Below are positions 46,821 to 54,276 of a DNA stretch of 54,276 bases, piece by piece. Each line of letters starts with the position of its first letter. Position 1 is the first letter of the stretch. The notes under the pieces are model-generated. The model searched no databases. It saw nothing but the letters and a program-made list of their open reading frames with translations, and was not told the origin of the DNA. Position numbers and translations under genes: made by a program. Source of the stretch: an uncultured Bacteroidales bacterium (GTDB taxonomy: Bacteria; Bacteroidota; Bacteroidia; Bacteroidales; Muribaculaceae); assembly GCA_946412245.1 (NCBI GenBank), contig CAMKGM010000016.1, forward strand, positions 1 through 54,276, written 5' to 3'.

Positions 46821-48533
46821 ATGTCTATTTTCAACATCTTCAACTCCGGCACTCGACACACCGACAACGCTTCGCTCGAAGACCAATTCAAACAAGTGAT
46901 GCACTCGCTCAACTGCAAGTGCGAGCGCGACGACTTCGACGACAACCGACGCTACTTCTTTGACTTTCAAGGAGGGCACTTCATCGCCATCTTCTACAAG
47001 GACTGCGTGGGCGTTGAGATTATCTACCCTCGATTTCTTAGCATTGACACCACCGATGTCAATGCCCTGCGCATGCTCATCAATCAGGCTAATGCCGCCA
47101 ACATCGTCTTCAAGTTCACCTATTCCATCAACGAGGAGAAAAACGACGTTGACGTCTCGCTGTCTTTCTTTGTGAACTCTTTCAATGACAGTCAGCTACA
47201 AGCACTGCTTGAACAATGCTTCATGGAGCAACGAAGATTCAGCAATGCCTATCAAAACCTCGTAGAAAACAACACAAGCGACGACCCTGAAACCGACAAC
47301 AAGAACAAGCTGCGTCAGCGTTTCCTGATTAAGCAGCAGGAGTTCTTGACGCAACACCAAGACCTGCAGTTCCGTACCGACCAGCTGCAGCAACTCACCC
47401 TCTTGCAACTCATGACAAAGCTTGAGGACGCTCAGTCGCTGCATTTCAAGTCTTTGCAAATTGTCAGAGACGGACAACTTGACACATTCGAAGGCCACGA
47501 TGCCATCGGCAGTTTTAACCTCTCTTCTGCCATTATTGAGGACAACGAATTCAAAGCCGACCACGCTGTGGCCATCGTTCACTACAACAAATTGTCTGAA
47601 TTTGACGACATTGACACGCCTGAGCAGGACCTCATTGCCACAATCACCTTCAAAAGCGACGGCTCCGACGGTTCCACGCTTTACTACCGCGTCAACGTTA
47701 CGCTTGACTTCTACCGCACACAAAGCGATAAACCCGCCATCAACATTCCTGACAAAGTAAGTCACTTCTCGCTACTCGTCGCACACGATATTGCCGACCC
47801 CAAGAAGAAACTGCAGGAATTTGACTACATGTGGAAGGACGCGCAAATCAAACTCCGTGACAATCAAACCGATGAGCTCACCGACGAGCAGCGCACAATT
47901 CTCTACATCAGCGTTCCAAGTATTGCCTACTGCACCTACTGGGGCAAGAAATACTACTACGAGCAACGCTACTACGAGGCACTGCTCTTCCTGGAAGCCG
48001 CTTATCAGTCGTGGAACAAGAACTTCTTCAACTTGAGCGAAAAAGAGAAATCCGCTTTCTACGACATCTGCTACCACATCGGCTTCTGCTACTGCGAGTT
48101 GAAACTCTACAAGCAGGCTTACTACTACCTCGACATCGTGGGCGACATCGGACGTATCGATTTCGCCATGGAGCACGTCAACACGCTGGCCAATGCCAGC
48201 GACATCCGAATTTTCCGCACCATTGGCAATATTTTAAACGACGTTCAGGAACAATACAACTTGAACGACGAAGAGGTGCCCGAGAATATCACCAACTTTG
48301 TGAGTTTCCTCAGGCGACGCAACGCCTACTCGCTCATTGAGTTCGGAAAACTCGACGATGCCGAAGAAGAGTTTAAAAAACTGCTCAATGACCCGCTGAG
48401 CCACGACTACGCCCTTCAAGAACTTGCCTACATTAAGAACCTGCGAAACATTAACGACGCAAAAGAGGTTCTCGAAAACGAGGCCGATAACAGCAACGAC
48501 ACACAACACGACGCACAACAAAACGGTGAATAA
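46821..48533 (+). CDS. TPR-like protein of unknown function
   Basis: A 570-residue cytosolic protein; no signal peptide or membrane segment. The N-terminal 150 residues (FDFQGGHFIAIFYKDCVGVEIIYPRF) look like an alpha-beta domain. The middle is beta-rich. From about 370 to 530, helical pairs rich in Tyr (EQRYYEALLFLEAAYQSW; KLYKQAYYYLDIVGDIG; KLDDAEEEFKKLL) resemble tetratricopeptide repeats. An acidic, Asn-rich C-terminal tail follows. I do not recognise the family. It may be a scaffold. Confidence 0.65.
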   Translation: MSIFNIFNSGTRHTDNASLEDQFKQVMHSLNCKCERDDFDDNRRYFFDFQGGHFIAIFYKDCVGVEIIYPRFLSIDTTDVNALRMLINQANAANIVFKFTYSINEEKNDVDVSLSFFVNSFNDSQLQALLEQCFMEQRRFSNAYQNLVENNTSDDPETDNKNKLRQRFLIKQQEFLTQHQDLQFRTDQLQQLTLLQLMTKLEDAQSLHFKSLQIVRDGQLDTFEGHDAIGSFNLSSAIIEDNEFKADHAVAIVHYNKLSEFDDIDTPEQDLIATITFKSDGSDGSTLYYRVNVTLDFYRTQSDKPAINIPDKVSHFSLLVAHDIADPKKKLQEFDYMWKDAQIKLRDNQTDELTDEQRTILYISVPSIAYCTYWGKKYYYEQRYYEALLFLEAAYQSWNKNFFNLSEKEKSAFYDICYHIGFCYCELKLYKQAYYYLDIVGDIGRIDFAMEHVNTLANASDIRIFRTIGNILNDVQEQYNLNDEEVPENITNFVSFLRRRNAYSLIEFGKLDDAEEEFKKLLNDPLSHDYALQELAYIKNLRNINDAKEVLENEADNSNDTQHDAQQNGE

Positions 48534-48578
48534 AACAAAAAATGACTCTCAAACGCTTGTCAGTTCAGAAACTTTTTG

Positions 48579-48586
48579 TAATTTTG
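48579..48586 (+). promoter_or_regulatory. -7 box of rpsO
   Basis: TAATTTTG with a near-match -33 (CTTG at 48556-48559, 19-bp gap), 49 bp upstream of the rpsO ATG. Confidence 0.55.
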
Positions 48587-48635
48587 CACCGCTAATTTCA
48601 AAATATACTTATTAATTCATCAAAATTTTCGCAGA

Positions 48636-48911
48636 ATGTACTTAGATTCAGAGAAAAAGAAAGAGATCTTTGGCAACTACGGCAAAAGCAATACTGATAC
48701 TGGGTCTCCCGAGGCGCAGATTGCATTATTCTCATACCGTATCGCCCACTTGACCGAGCACCTCAAGGTCAACAAGAAAGATCATAGCACTCAGCGTGCA
48801 CTTAAGAAACTTGTCGGTAAGCGCCGTCGTTTGCTCGATTACTTGATTCGCAAAGACATCAACCGTTATCGTGCAATCATCGCTAAGAAAGAACTCGGCA
48901 TCCGCAAGTAA
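48636..48911 (+). CDS. rpsO: 30S ribosomal protein S15
   Basis: A 91-residue S15, close to the standard 89. Conserved core: DTGSPEAQIALFSYRIAHLTEHLKVNKKDHSTQRAL, then GKRRRLLDYL. It binds 16S rRNA near the three-way junction and helps assemble the 30S platform. Single gene with its own promoter and terminator. Confidence 0.97.
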   Translation: MYLDSEKKKEIFGNYGKSNTDTGSPEAQIALFSYRIAHLTEHLKVNKKDHSTQRALKKLVGKRRRLLDYLIRKDINRYRAIIAKKELGIRK

Positions 48912-48986
48912 TCTTTCACTCACGCAAGCAGTGGTGCCGAGCAGGCATTGCAAATCAACAACCGAGCACCACTCTCTACACTACAA

Positions 48987-49022
48987 AGAATCGCCGCAAG
49001 GTCCAAGCCCCGCGGCGATTCT
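48987..49022 (+). terminator. Terminator after rpsO
   Basis: An 11-bp stem (agaatcgccgc with gcggcgattct), 14-base loop, followed by ctttat. Confidence 0.75.
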
Positions 49023-49065
49023 CTTTATATCCGATTTGACGTAAATAGTGTTCTGCGTCACGACG

Positions 49066-52032
49066 TCATTTCACTACCTTCACTGCCGAACGCGAGCCGT
49101 CGCTGTAGCGAGTCACCACAATGTTCACACCCGGCCAGGGACGCGATGAGCGCATGCCTGTTGTGTTATAGTAGTCAGTGCCTATCACCTCAGGGTTCGT
49201 GAGGTCACGCAGACCCGTAATCACGCCACCTTCCTCCGATGTCACCTTCTCCAGTGCCAACGGGTAAACGACATACTGCCTCGAACCATCACGACCGGTA
49301 GCCGTCACCTTGGTCTTGGAAACAATCAGTTTCATGGTCCGGAGATTCACCGTCAGCCTATAGGTGCCTGAGCTCAGCTTGAATGGTCGTGTGCCATCGC
49401 TCCAGTCAGCACGCATAGGCAACTCTGTGTCAAGGTCTGATTCACTGACCGGATAGTTGCCTGCATACTCCATGCTTTCAGTGTCAGCTCCAAAACGATA
49501 GGCATTGATGTCGTCCCATGAAGCACCCAGTTTCTTGGTGAAACTGAAGTACCCGGCACCATTGTCAGCATCATTAACGGTGAGAGTCGCTGTATAGATG
49601 TTGCCATCTCGAGTCCACATCTCCACGCCCTTGTTAGGGTTCCAGTCTCCAGAATTCAGATCGTTGACAGTTCCAATTACATAAACATGGGGGTGGTTAG
49701 TGCCATCATTGTATTTAACTACAGCAGGGCACATCTTATAGATGTGTCCTGCCTCGAGAAATACGCCACCCTGTTCAAGGTAAGAGCCATTGAACTCAAA
49801 CTCGCCACTCAACTCGGCAGTGTTCCATGTGGGGTGAGCCTCATCATGAACAGGGACAATGAATTTGTTTCCGTCCCATTGTGCCATCTCAACATTGGCA
49901 AGCTCCATGGGTTTGGGTTGCACAAAGAAATACCATTTGTTGTTCACTTCGCTCTTTTGGTGGTTTAAACCATAGAAACTGGCAGCAATGTAGGGGTTCA
50001 ACGCAGTTGATGCCGCTGTTCCTGTAGTGGCCTCGGGCAGCTGTATGAGTTGGAACTCAGGATTGATCGTGTCAATCAGTTTGCCAACAACACCCTTAAG
50101 AGGGCTACCCAAAACATTTGCGGGAAATTCTTGTCCCTCGGGCCGACGAAGTCCAATCCAGTTGCTCTGGTCATAGGTTTGGGGCACAGTCAAGGTCAAG
50201 CCTGAGGTGTTGTGCATAAAGTCGACATATCCTTCAGTATTCGCGTCCTTTTTAGCATAGCCATTATTATCTTTGCATATCAGTAACTCGTCATGAGCCA
50301 CAACATTAACACCCGTCAGGTCGATAACATTATATATCTTCTCGGTATCACCACTGGCAAGCAAATCGGCGAGTGTAATGTTGGAAATCTTGCTAGGAAG
50401 AACCACCTCATTAGCCACGCACAGGTAAGCCTCGTTGCCGTTCAATGAGCTCAATGCTGAGCCGCCAAAGGCGAGCTGACCATTAGTATTGACCATCAAC
50501 TTCTTGTAGTTGCTACTAGTGCTTACTGATTGATTGGGGAAGTATTTCGTGCTAGTCTGGAGCAGGTTTCCACTTGGCACTGCTCCGCTGGCGGCAGCAG
50601 TTGTGGTGGGCACCATGCGGTTCTCTTCGATATCATTACTATTGGTCTCGATAATCACAGGCGTGCCAGCAGGGATAATGTTGCCAGTGATGGCCTCCAT
50701 CTCAAATGTGCCGGCAGTCTCATCAACACTCTTAACAATGTAAGGAGTCATCTGCTCAGGATTGAACAGTATGTTCCACGAAGTGCGCAACGTGGTGTAA
50801 TACTTGCCATCCACCTCAACCAGCTTGTTGGGATCCAGCGAGAAATAGTTCTCGCAAGTCTCCAGGTCCTTGTCCATGGGTTCAATCCACCAATCGGCAT
50901 CATCTCTTTTGCCCATATAAACATGAGGTGAACCATTTTGATCACCAATTCTGTAGCCTGATTGAACGTTATCGTCAGTGCTTAATGCCCATGTATCAAC
51001 ATTGTTGTCAACATCGTGTGGCATTCGCAAGTAAATTCCGTTAGGAGATGTTGGATCTGGGTCTGTAGGATCAAAATCATAGAACTTGCTAGCCTTTGCA
51101 TTCTGCATATAATAATCAAAGTAAGTGTGCTTACTGCCACTGCTGCCTTTAACGGTTCCCTCTTTTATTTCAATAATAGAACCAGCTTCAGAAATCACAT
51201 CGTTTAATGATGGCTTTAATTCAAGCGCAGTAAGGTTTTGTAACGTACCGTCATCACTTGTGAAGTCCATGTACCTGCCAGTATCAAAATTCTTAAACCT
51301 CACAAAGTTATAACCATCATCATATTTTGCGATATAAGTGCCTTTAGTCTCATCGGTGATGGTGAAAGAAAGAACCCTATCTGTTGTTATTATATTGTTT
51401 TCATCACCTTGTTTTACCCATCCCAAGAATTTATTGTGATAGTCTAAAGTATAGGTTCTCAAAGTAATATTATCTCCTATAGCATTTTCCTTATAATATT
51501 TGACTTCGCCCAAAGATGTTGGCTGGGGATATGCAAAAACAGCTTGACTTAGTACTCTCCTAAATACTGCATAATATGTGTGCTCCGTATAAAATGCAGC
51601 ATGTTCATGTGTGCCACTTGAACTAGTACCTGGGCATCTATTTGTGCTATAATAATTATGTGAAGCAGTACCTGTCTCTTGGTTACTATTAGAAATCTTA
51701 GTTCCATCTTCTAATTCCCAATGATCAAATTGCCAACTGTCTTCACCTTTTGCAAGCATATGCACAGTTGCTGGCCATTTATTTGGGTAACCGTCCCACC
51801 ACCAACTGTCTCCTGTATGAAGTTGAGCAAGATCAGACCTTTTAGTTGCTTCGGTTGGTTGAGTGCTAAATTTCACAGCGACGAAGCCTATATCATTCCT
51901 AATATTACCTTCAGAATCTTTACATTTAGCCTCAACTTGCAAACGAAACCAATATTTAGCAGATACTTGCTGAACAGAAAATACAGAAATCAGTATTACA
52001 AGAACAAATTTTAAAGAATTCAACTTTTTCAT
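49066..52032 (-). CDS. Large secreted multi-domain protein, Bacteroidales-type C-tail
   Basis: About 988 residues from the ATG at 52032, which begins a signal peptide (MKKLNSLKFVLVILISVFSVQQVSA). The open frame runs up to 52122 through a terminator hairpin, so the longer form is rejected. N-terminal part is beta-rich (HMLAKGEDSWQFDHWELEDG). A segment YNFVRFKNFDTGRYMDF (about residue 250) resembles ricin-like or lectin folds. A middle domain starting GKYYTTLRTSW with NIIPAGTPVIIET is shared with the next gene. Near the C-terminus lies a SusE/SusF-like domain (HVYVIGTVNDLNSGDWNP), then the tail YYNTTGMRSSRPWPGVNIVV. Probably surface-exposed; ligand unknown. Confidence 0.75.
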   Translation of the reverse strand: MKKLNSLKFVLVILISVFSVQQVSAKYWFRLQVEAKCKDSEGNIRNDIGFVAVKFSTQPTEATKRSDLAQLHTGDSWWWDGYPNKWPATVHMLAKGEDSWQFDHWELEDGTKISNSNQETGTASHNYYSTNRCPGTSSSGTHEHAAFYTEHTYYAVFRRVLSQAVFAYPQPTSLGEVKYYKENAIGDNITLRTYTLDYHNKFLGWVKQGDENNIITTDRVLSFTITDETKGTYIAKYDDGYNFVRFKNFDTGRYMDFTSDDGTLQNLTALELKPSLNDVISEAGSIIEIKEGTVKGSSGSKHTYFDYYMQNAKASKFYDFDPTDPDPTSPNGIYLRMPHDVDNNVDTWALSTDDNVQSGYRIGDQNGSPHVYMGKRDDADWWIEPMDKDLETCENYFSLDPNKLVEVDGKYYTTLRTSWNILFNPEQMTPYIVKSVDETAGTFEMEAITGNIIPAGTPVIIETNSNDIEENRMVPTTTAAASGAVPSGNLLQTSTKYFPNQSVSTSSNYKKLMVNTNGQLAFGGSALSSLNGNEAYLCVANEVVLPSKISNITLADLLASGDTEKIYNVIDLTGVNVVAHDELLICKDNNGYAKKDANTEGYVDFMHNTSGLTLTVPQTYDQSNWIGLRRPEGQEFPANVLGSPLKGVVGKLIDTINPEFQLIQLPEATTGTAASTALNPYIAASFYGLNHQKSEVNNKWYFFVQPKPMELANVEMAQWDGNKFIVPVHDEAHPTWNTAELSGEFEFNGSYLEQGGVFLEAGHIYKMCPAVVKYNDGTNHPHVYVIGTVNDLNSGDWNPNKGVEMWTRDGNIYTATLTVNDADNGAGYFSFTKKLGASWDDINAYRFGADTESMEYAGNYPVSESDLDTELPMRADWSDGTRPFKLSSGTYRLTVNLRTMKLIVSKTKVTATGRDGSRQYVVYPLALEKVTSEEGGVITGLRDLTNPEVIGTDYYNTTGMRSSRPWPGVNIVVTRYSDGSRSAVKVVK

Positions 52033-52080
52033 TCTTTTTTTATTTAAATATCTAATAATCATATTACATAAAAAGCGGCG

Positions 52081-52109
52081 CTTGTGGCGAGCGCTATGCC
52101 CGCCACAAG
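52081..52109 (-). terminator. Terminator after the 52255-53940 gene
   Basis: A 9-bp stem (cttgtggcg with cgccacaag), 11-base loop, followed on the minus strand by cgccgcttttt. It separates the two secreted-protein genes. Confidence 0.65.
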
Positions 52110-52155
52110 TGTCACTATCCATATTTTCAAAGCGTTACCTGCCATTTGCGTTATT

Positions 52156-52182
52156 TGCTGCTTAATTTGCTTAATTTGCTTA
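52156..52182. repeat. 9-bp tandem repeat (atttgctta)
   Basis: Two full units at 52165-52173 and 52174-52182 with partial units on either side. Confidence 0.65.
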
Positions 52183-52208
52183 ATCCACCGTTAGCGTCAG
52201 CCTAATTA

Positions 52209-52257
52209 TGCATTGTGCATTGTGCATTATGCATTAAGCATTAAGCATTCTGCATTA
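52209..52257. repeat. Seven-unit 7-bp tandem repeat covering a stop codon
   Basis: Units tgcattg, tgcattg, tgcatta, tgcatta, agcatta, agcattc, tgcatta. The last unit includes the stop codon (52255-52257) of the adjacent secreted-protein gene. Confidence 0.85.
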
Positions 52258-53940
52258 ATAAACCACTTTCTTGCCGTTCTGAATGTAGATGCCGCGACCG
52301 GGATTGGTCACCTTGCGGCCCATCAGGTCGTAGATGGTGTTGTCACCGTTCTGCGCGTCGGCTTTAACAGTTTCGATGCCCGTTACAATGGTCTTGTTCA
52401 CCCACGCCTTGTTGGCAGGCATATAGTCGAGTGAAGCATTGACATCAAACTTCAAGCCACTTTGCAGAGTGAGCATATTGGCCTTGTCGTTCTGGGTGTC
52501 ATCGTCGAAGTAGGTGCCCATAAACTTCGTTGTGTAGGCTCCCAGCACGGGTGCGGGTTGAACAGTGGCATCAACCGGCATTATCATGTTATTCCCATCA
52601 TCGTTGGTTTCCATTTCCAGTAGCACCGGAGTGCCGGCTGGAATAACATCCATGTCGATGGGTTCCAACTCGGGAACACCGGTCTCGCTAACCATCTTCA
52701 CGCTATAAGCAGCCAGGCTGCCCACAAGTTCGTAGGGGAATGCAGTGTAGAGGGTAGTGTAATACTTGCCGTTTGCCTCAACCTCAGCAGCGGGTGCCAG
52801 GTAATTATCCTCGGTGTCAATGAACTCGAGTTTCCACTTTGCCAGGTCGGCATAGTCGGCATAGTTGGCATCACCGGCCAGCGTAATGCCACCGTTGTTG
52901 CCATGCACAAAGTAGATGGCCGCACGGTCAGTAATCCAGTCGCTGTGACTTGCCAGTGCGGCGGCAATCTCGCTGTTCTCGCCCAACGCCTGCTTGGCGG
53001 CGGCAATCACGGTTGCGGCATCCACACCCTGGTCGGGCAACTGCAGCTTGAGCGCATAGGCGTCGTAGACAAACTTCTCGGCAGTAGTGTTAGTGGGACA
53101 CAAGGCCAAATAGCAACCCTCGCCAATGGCAGCGGCGAGCGGAGCCAGGTCGAGACCCTGAACGGCAAGACGGCTCACTTGATTGTCGTTGAGCGCAAGC
53201 TCAAACACGGCACTGGCATCGCCATGAGGATTTGCCTGGTCAATGGTGCTGGTCTTGCTGTGCACACGACGCAAATAGGGATTCTCGCTCGTGGTTGAGG
53301 CGGTCTTGACAAAGCAATAACCACCCTGAGGCGCTTCACGCACCATGAGGAACTTGATGTCGGTACCCTCAGGGGTTCCGGCCTGCAGGCGATAACCAAA
53401 GCTAAGGTCGTAGTCAATGCCCATGTAGTGGCGGTTGCCGGGCACCATGTGGGTGATGTAGTAAGTCACTGCGGTCTGTCCGCCAGCAGCCTCAAGAATG
53501 ATGTCGCGTATCTCTTCCCAATCCTCAATCTCGGGAACATCTACGCACAGATAAACCGAGCCGTCGGCATCGCCAGTGGGCACCAGGTGCAGCTGGAACA
53601 TCTCCTTAAGGAACCAGGTAGGCTTGTTGTTATACTCCAGCGTCTCCTGAATAAGGCCCTTGATGAATTCAAGCGTCTCGATCATATCGCCACCGTCACC
53701 ACTCAAGTTGGTGAGCAGTGCTTCTCCGTTTTCATCACGCTCGCCGTACCACACAAGCAGCGGGCTGGCTTCGTCGATAGTCTGAGCCGAGATGTCGGCC
53801 AAATAGTTGTGTTGCAACTTGACCCATGTGCCTGAATACACATTCTGAATTTTGTACACGCCCTGATCGGGGAGCCGTGTAATGGCACTTGCAGTTATCG
53901 CCACAAGGGCCACAAGAAAAAGAGTAATAGTTTTTTTCAT
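52255..53940 (-). CDS. Secreted protein related to its neighbour
   Basis: About 561 residues from the ATG at 53940 (MKKTITLFLVALVAITASA, signal peptide); three codons upstream another ATG exists. The mature N-terminus GVYKIQNVYSGTWVKLQHNYL is ricin-lectin-like. From about residue 370, GKYYTTLYTAFPYELVG with DVIPAGTPVLLEM matches the middle domain of the 49066-52032 protein. The end (TIYDLMGRKVTNPGRGIYIQ) is the common Bacteroidales C-terminal tail on exported proteins. Unknown function; probably binds an extracellular glycan or protein. Confidence 0.75.
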   Translation of the reverse strand: MKKTITLFLVALVAITASAITRLPDQGVYKIQNVYSGTWVKLQHNYLADISAQTIDEASPLLVWYGERDENGEALLTNLSGDGGDMIETLEFIKGLIQETLEYNNKPTWFLKEMFQLHLVPTGDADGSVYLCVDVPEIEDWEEIRDIILEAAGGQTAVTYYITHMVPGNRHYMGIDYDLSFGYRLQAGTPEGTDIKFLMVREAPQGGYCFVKTASTTSENPYLRRVHSKTSTIDQANPHGDASAVFELALNDNQVSRLAVQGLDLAPLAAAIGEGCYLALCPTNTTAEKFVYDAYALKLQLPDQGVDAATVIAAAKQALGENSEIAAALASHSDWITDRAAIYFVHGNNGGITLAGDANYADYADLAKWKLEFIDTEDNYLAPAAEVEANGKYYTTLYTAFPYELVGSLAAYSVKMVSETGVPELEPIDMDVIPAGTPVLLEMETNDDGNNMIMPVDATVQPAPVLGAYTTKFMGTYFDDDTQNDKANMLTLQSGLKFDVNASLDYMPANKAWVNKTIVTGIETVKADAQNGDNTIYDLMGRKVTNPGRGIYIQNGKKVVY

Positions 53941-54021
53941 AAATATCAAATTTATATTGTGTTATGTTTATGATTTGCCCTTTTCTAAAGGTGGGTTACG
54001 TTACACCTTATTAAAAACAAG

Positions 54022-54029
54022 CAAAATTA
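54022..54029 (-). promoter_or_regulatory. -7 box upstream of secreted-protein gene
   Basis: Minus-strand TAATTTTG, 82 bp upstream of the ATG at 53940. Another match (TAAATTTG, 53954-53947) is too close to the ATG to be the main promoter. Confidence 0.45.
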
Positions 54030-54079
54030 AGCATAAATTTATCAATAAGTACACTTTCCACTATTAATTTTAGTTAATA

Positions 54080-54135
54080 TTTTCAGTTTTCAGTTGTCAG
54101 TTGTCAGCTATCAGTTTTCAGTTTTCAGTTTTCAG
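54080..54135. repeat. Eight-unit 7-bp tandem repeat (ttttcag type)
   Basis: Units ttttcag, ttttcag, ttgtcag, ttgtcag, ctatcag, ttttcag, ttttcag, ttttcag. Reverse complement of the family at 19832-19866. Confidence 0.9.
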
Positions 54136-54189
54136 AGAACTCGGAGAACTCAGAGAACTCGGAGAACTCTGAGAACTCAGAGAACTCGG
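54136..54189. repeat. Six-unit 9-bp tandem repeat (agaactcgg type)
   Basis: Units agaactcgg, agaactcag, agaactcgg, agaactctg, agaactcag, agaactcgg. It directly abuts the 7-bp repeat. The last 87 bases of the window hold no gene; a small palindrome (agtcc-gttag-gact) lies at about 54249-54262. Confidence 0.9.
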
Positions 54190-54276
54190 AGTCACCTTGC
54201 ACTAATTTTGCTAAAAAATAGTATTAGTGTCCGATTAAAAGTCCGTTAGGACTGTCAAGAACCTAGGCAGGGGTAA

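Noticed and set aside
52033-52122. N-terminal extension of the 988-residue secreted protein
   Set aside because: It would translate through a terminator hairpin and place the signal peptide internally.

Overview
The window looks like a Bacteroidales chromosome segment, most like Muribaculaceae, Prevotella or Bacteroides. The evidence is a short primary sigma factor without region 1.1, many TAnnTTTG (-7) boxes upstream of genes with few Shine-Dalgarno sites, a PG0541-type PII-like protein beside an RND pump, and secreted proteins ending in Bacteroidales-type C-terminal tails. Most of it is ordinary, moderately GC-rich core sequence. The first 6.5 kb is clearly more A+T-rich and accessory. The family-level assignment is inference.

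Layout. 0.1-6.5 kb: a winged-helix protein whose C-terminus is encoded by a 21-bp tandem repeat, then a two-gene cassette (unknown protein plus two-site PLD-type nuclease), then an AbiE type IV toxin-antitoxin pair; together they look like a small defence island. 6.6-13.0 kb: a leftward [FeFe]-hydrogenase locus, hydB (NuoF-like), hydA and hydC (NuoE-like), closed by a terminator, followed by a second hydrogenase (hydA2) that reads as a mosaic of HydB ends and the HydA catalytic domain. 13.3-24 kb: housekeeping and envelope genes (orphan polysaccharide-export lipoprotein, trpB2-like, clpB, leuB, rpoD, DUF3298-TonB_C protein, degP). 24.4-30.7 kb: a large Fn3/cleaved-adhesin secreted protein, RNase P RNA, a BrkB-family membrane protein and a flavodoxin lipoprotein. 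30.7-34.3 kb: two chromate-transporter half genes, folC and a REP-associated HUH transposase (RAYT) packed like one operon and ending in a pair of inverted REP elements. 34.3-37.4 kb: an outer-membrane barrel and a lipid A phosphoethanolamine transferase-like enzyme. 37.5-44.1 kb: a tetR-tolC-MFP-RND-PII-like efflux operon with a probable autoregulatory operator. 44.2-45.0 kb: a gene-free stretch full of small repeats and palindromes. 45-49 kb: a GH13 lipoprotein, DUF1893, a TPR-like protein and rpsO. 49-54 kb: two related large secreted proteins and several 7-9 bp tandem repeats.

The observations most worth a second look are: (i) the repeat architecture [15-bp repeat - abiE - 56-bp repeat][15-bp repeat - hydA2 - 56-bp repeat], which suggests abiE occupies the slot of a former hydA2-like copy; (ii) the chimeric domain order of HydA2; (iii) the RAYT with an extra C-terminal domain and a REP inside its own 3' coding end; (iv) the unrecognised two-gene PLD cassette; and (v) a 21-bp repeat that is both coding (heptads) and intergenic. 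No tRNA, rRNA, CRISPR array or complete insertion sequence was seen.
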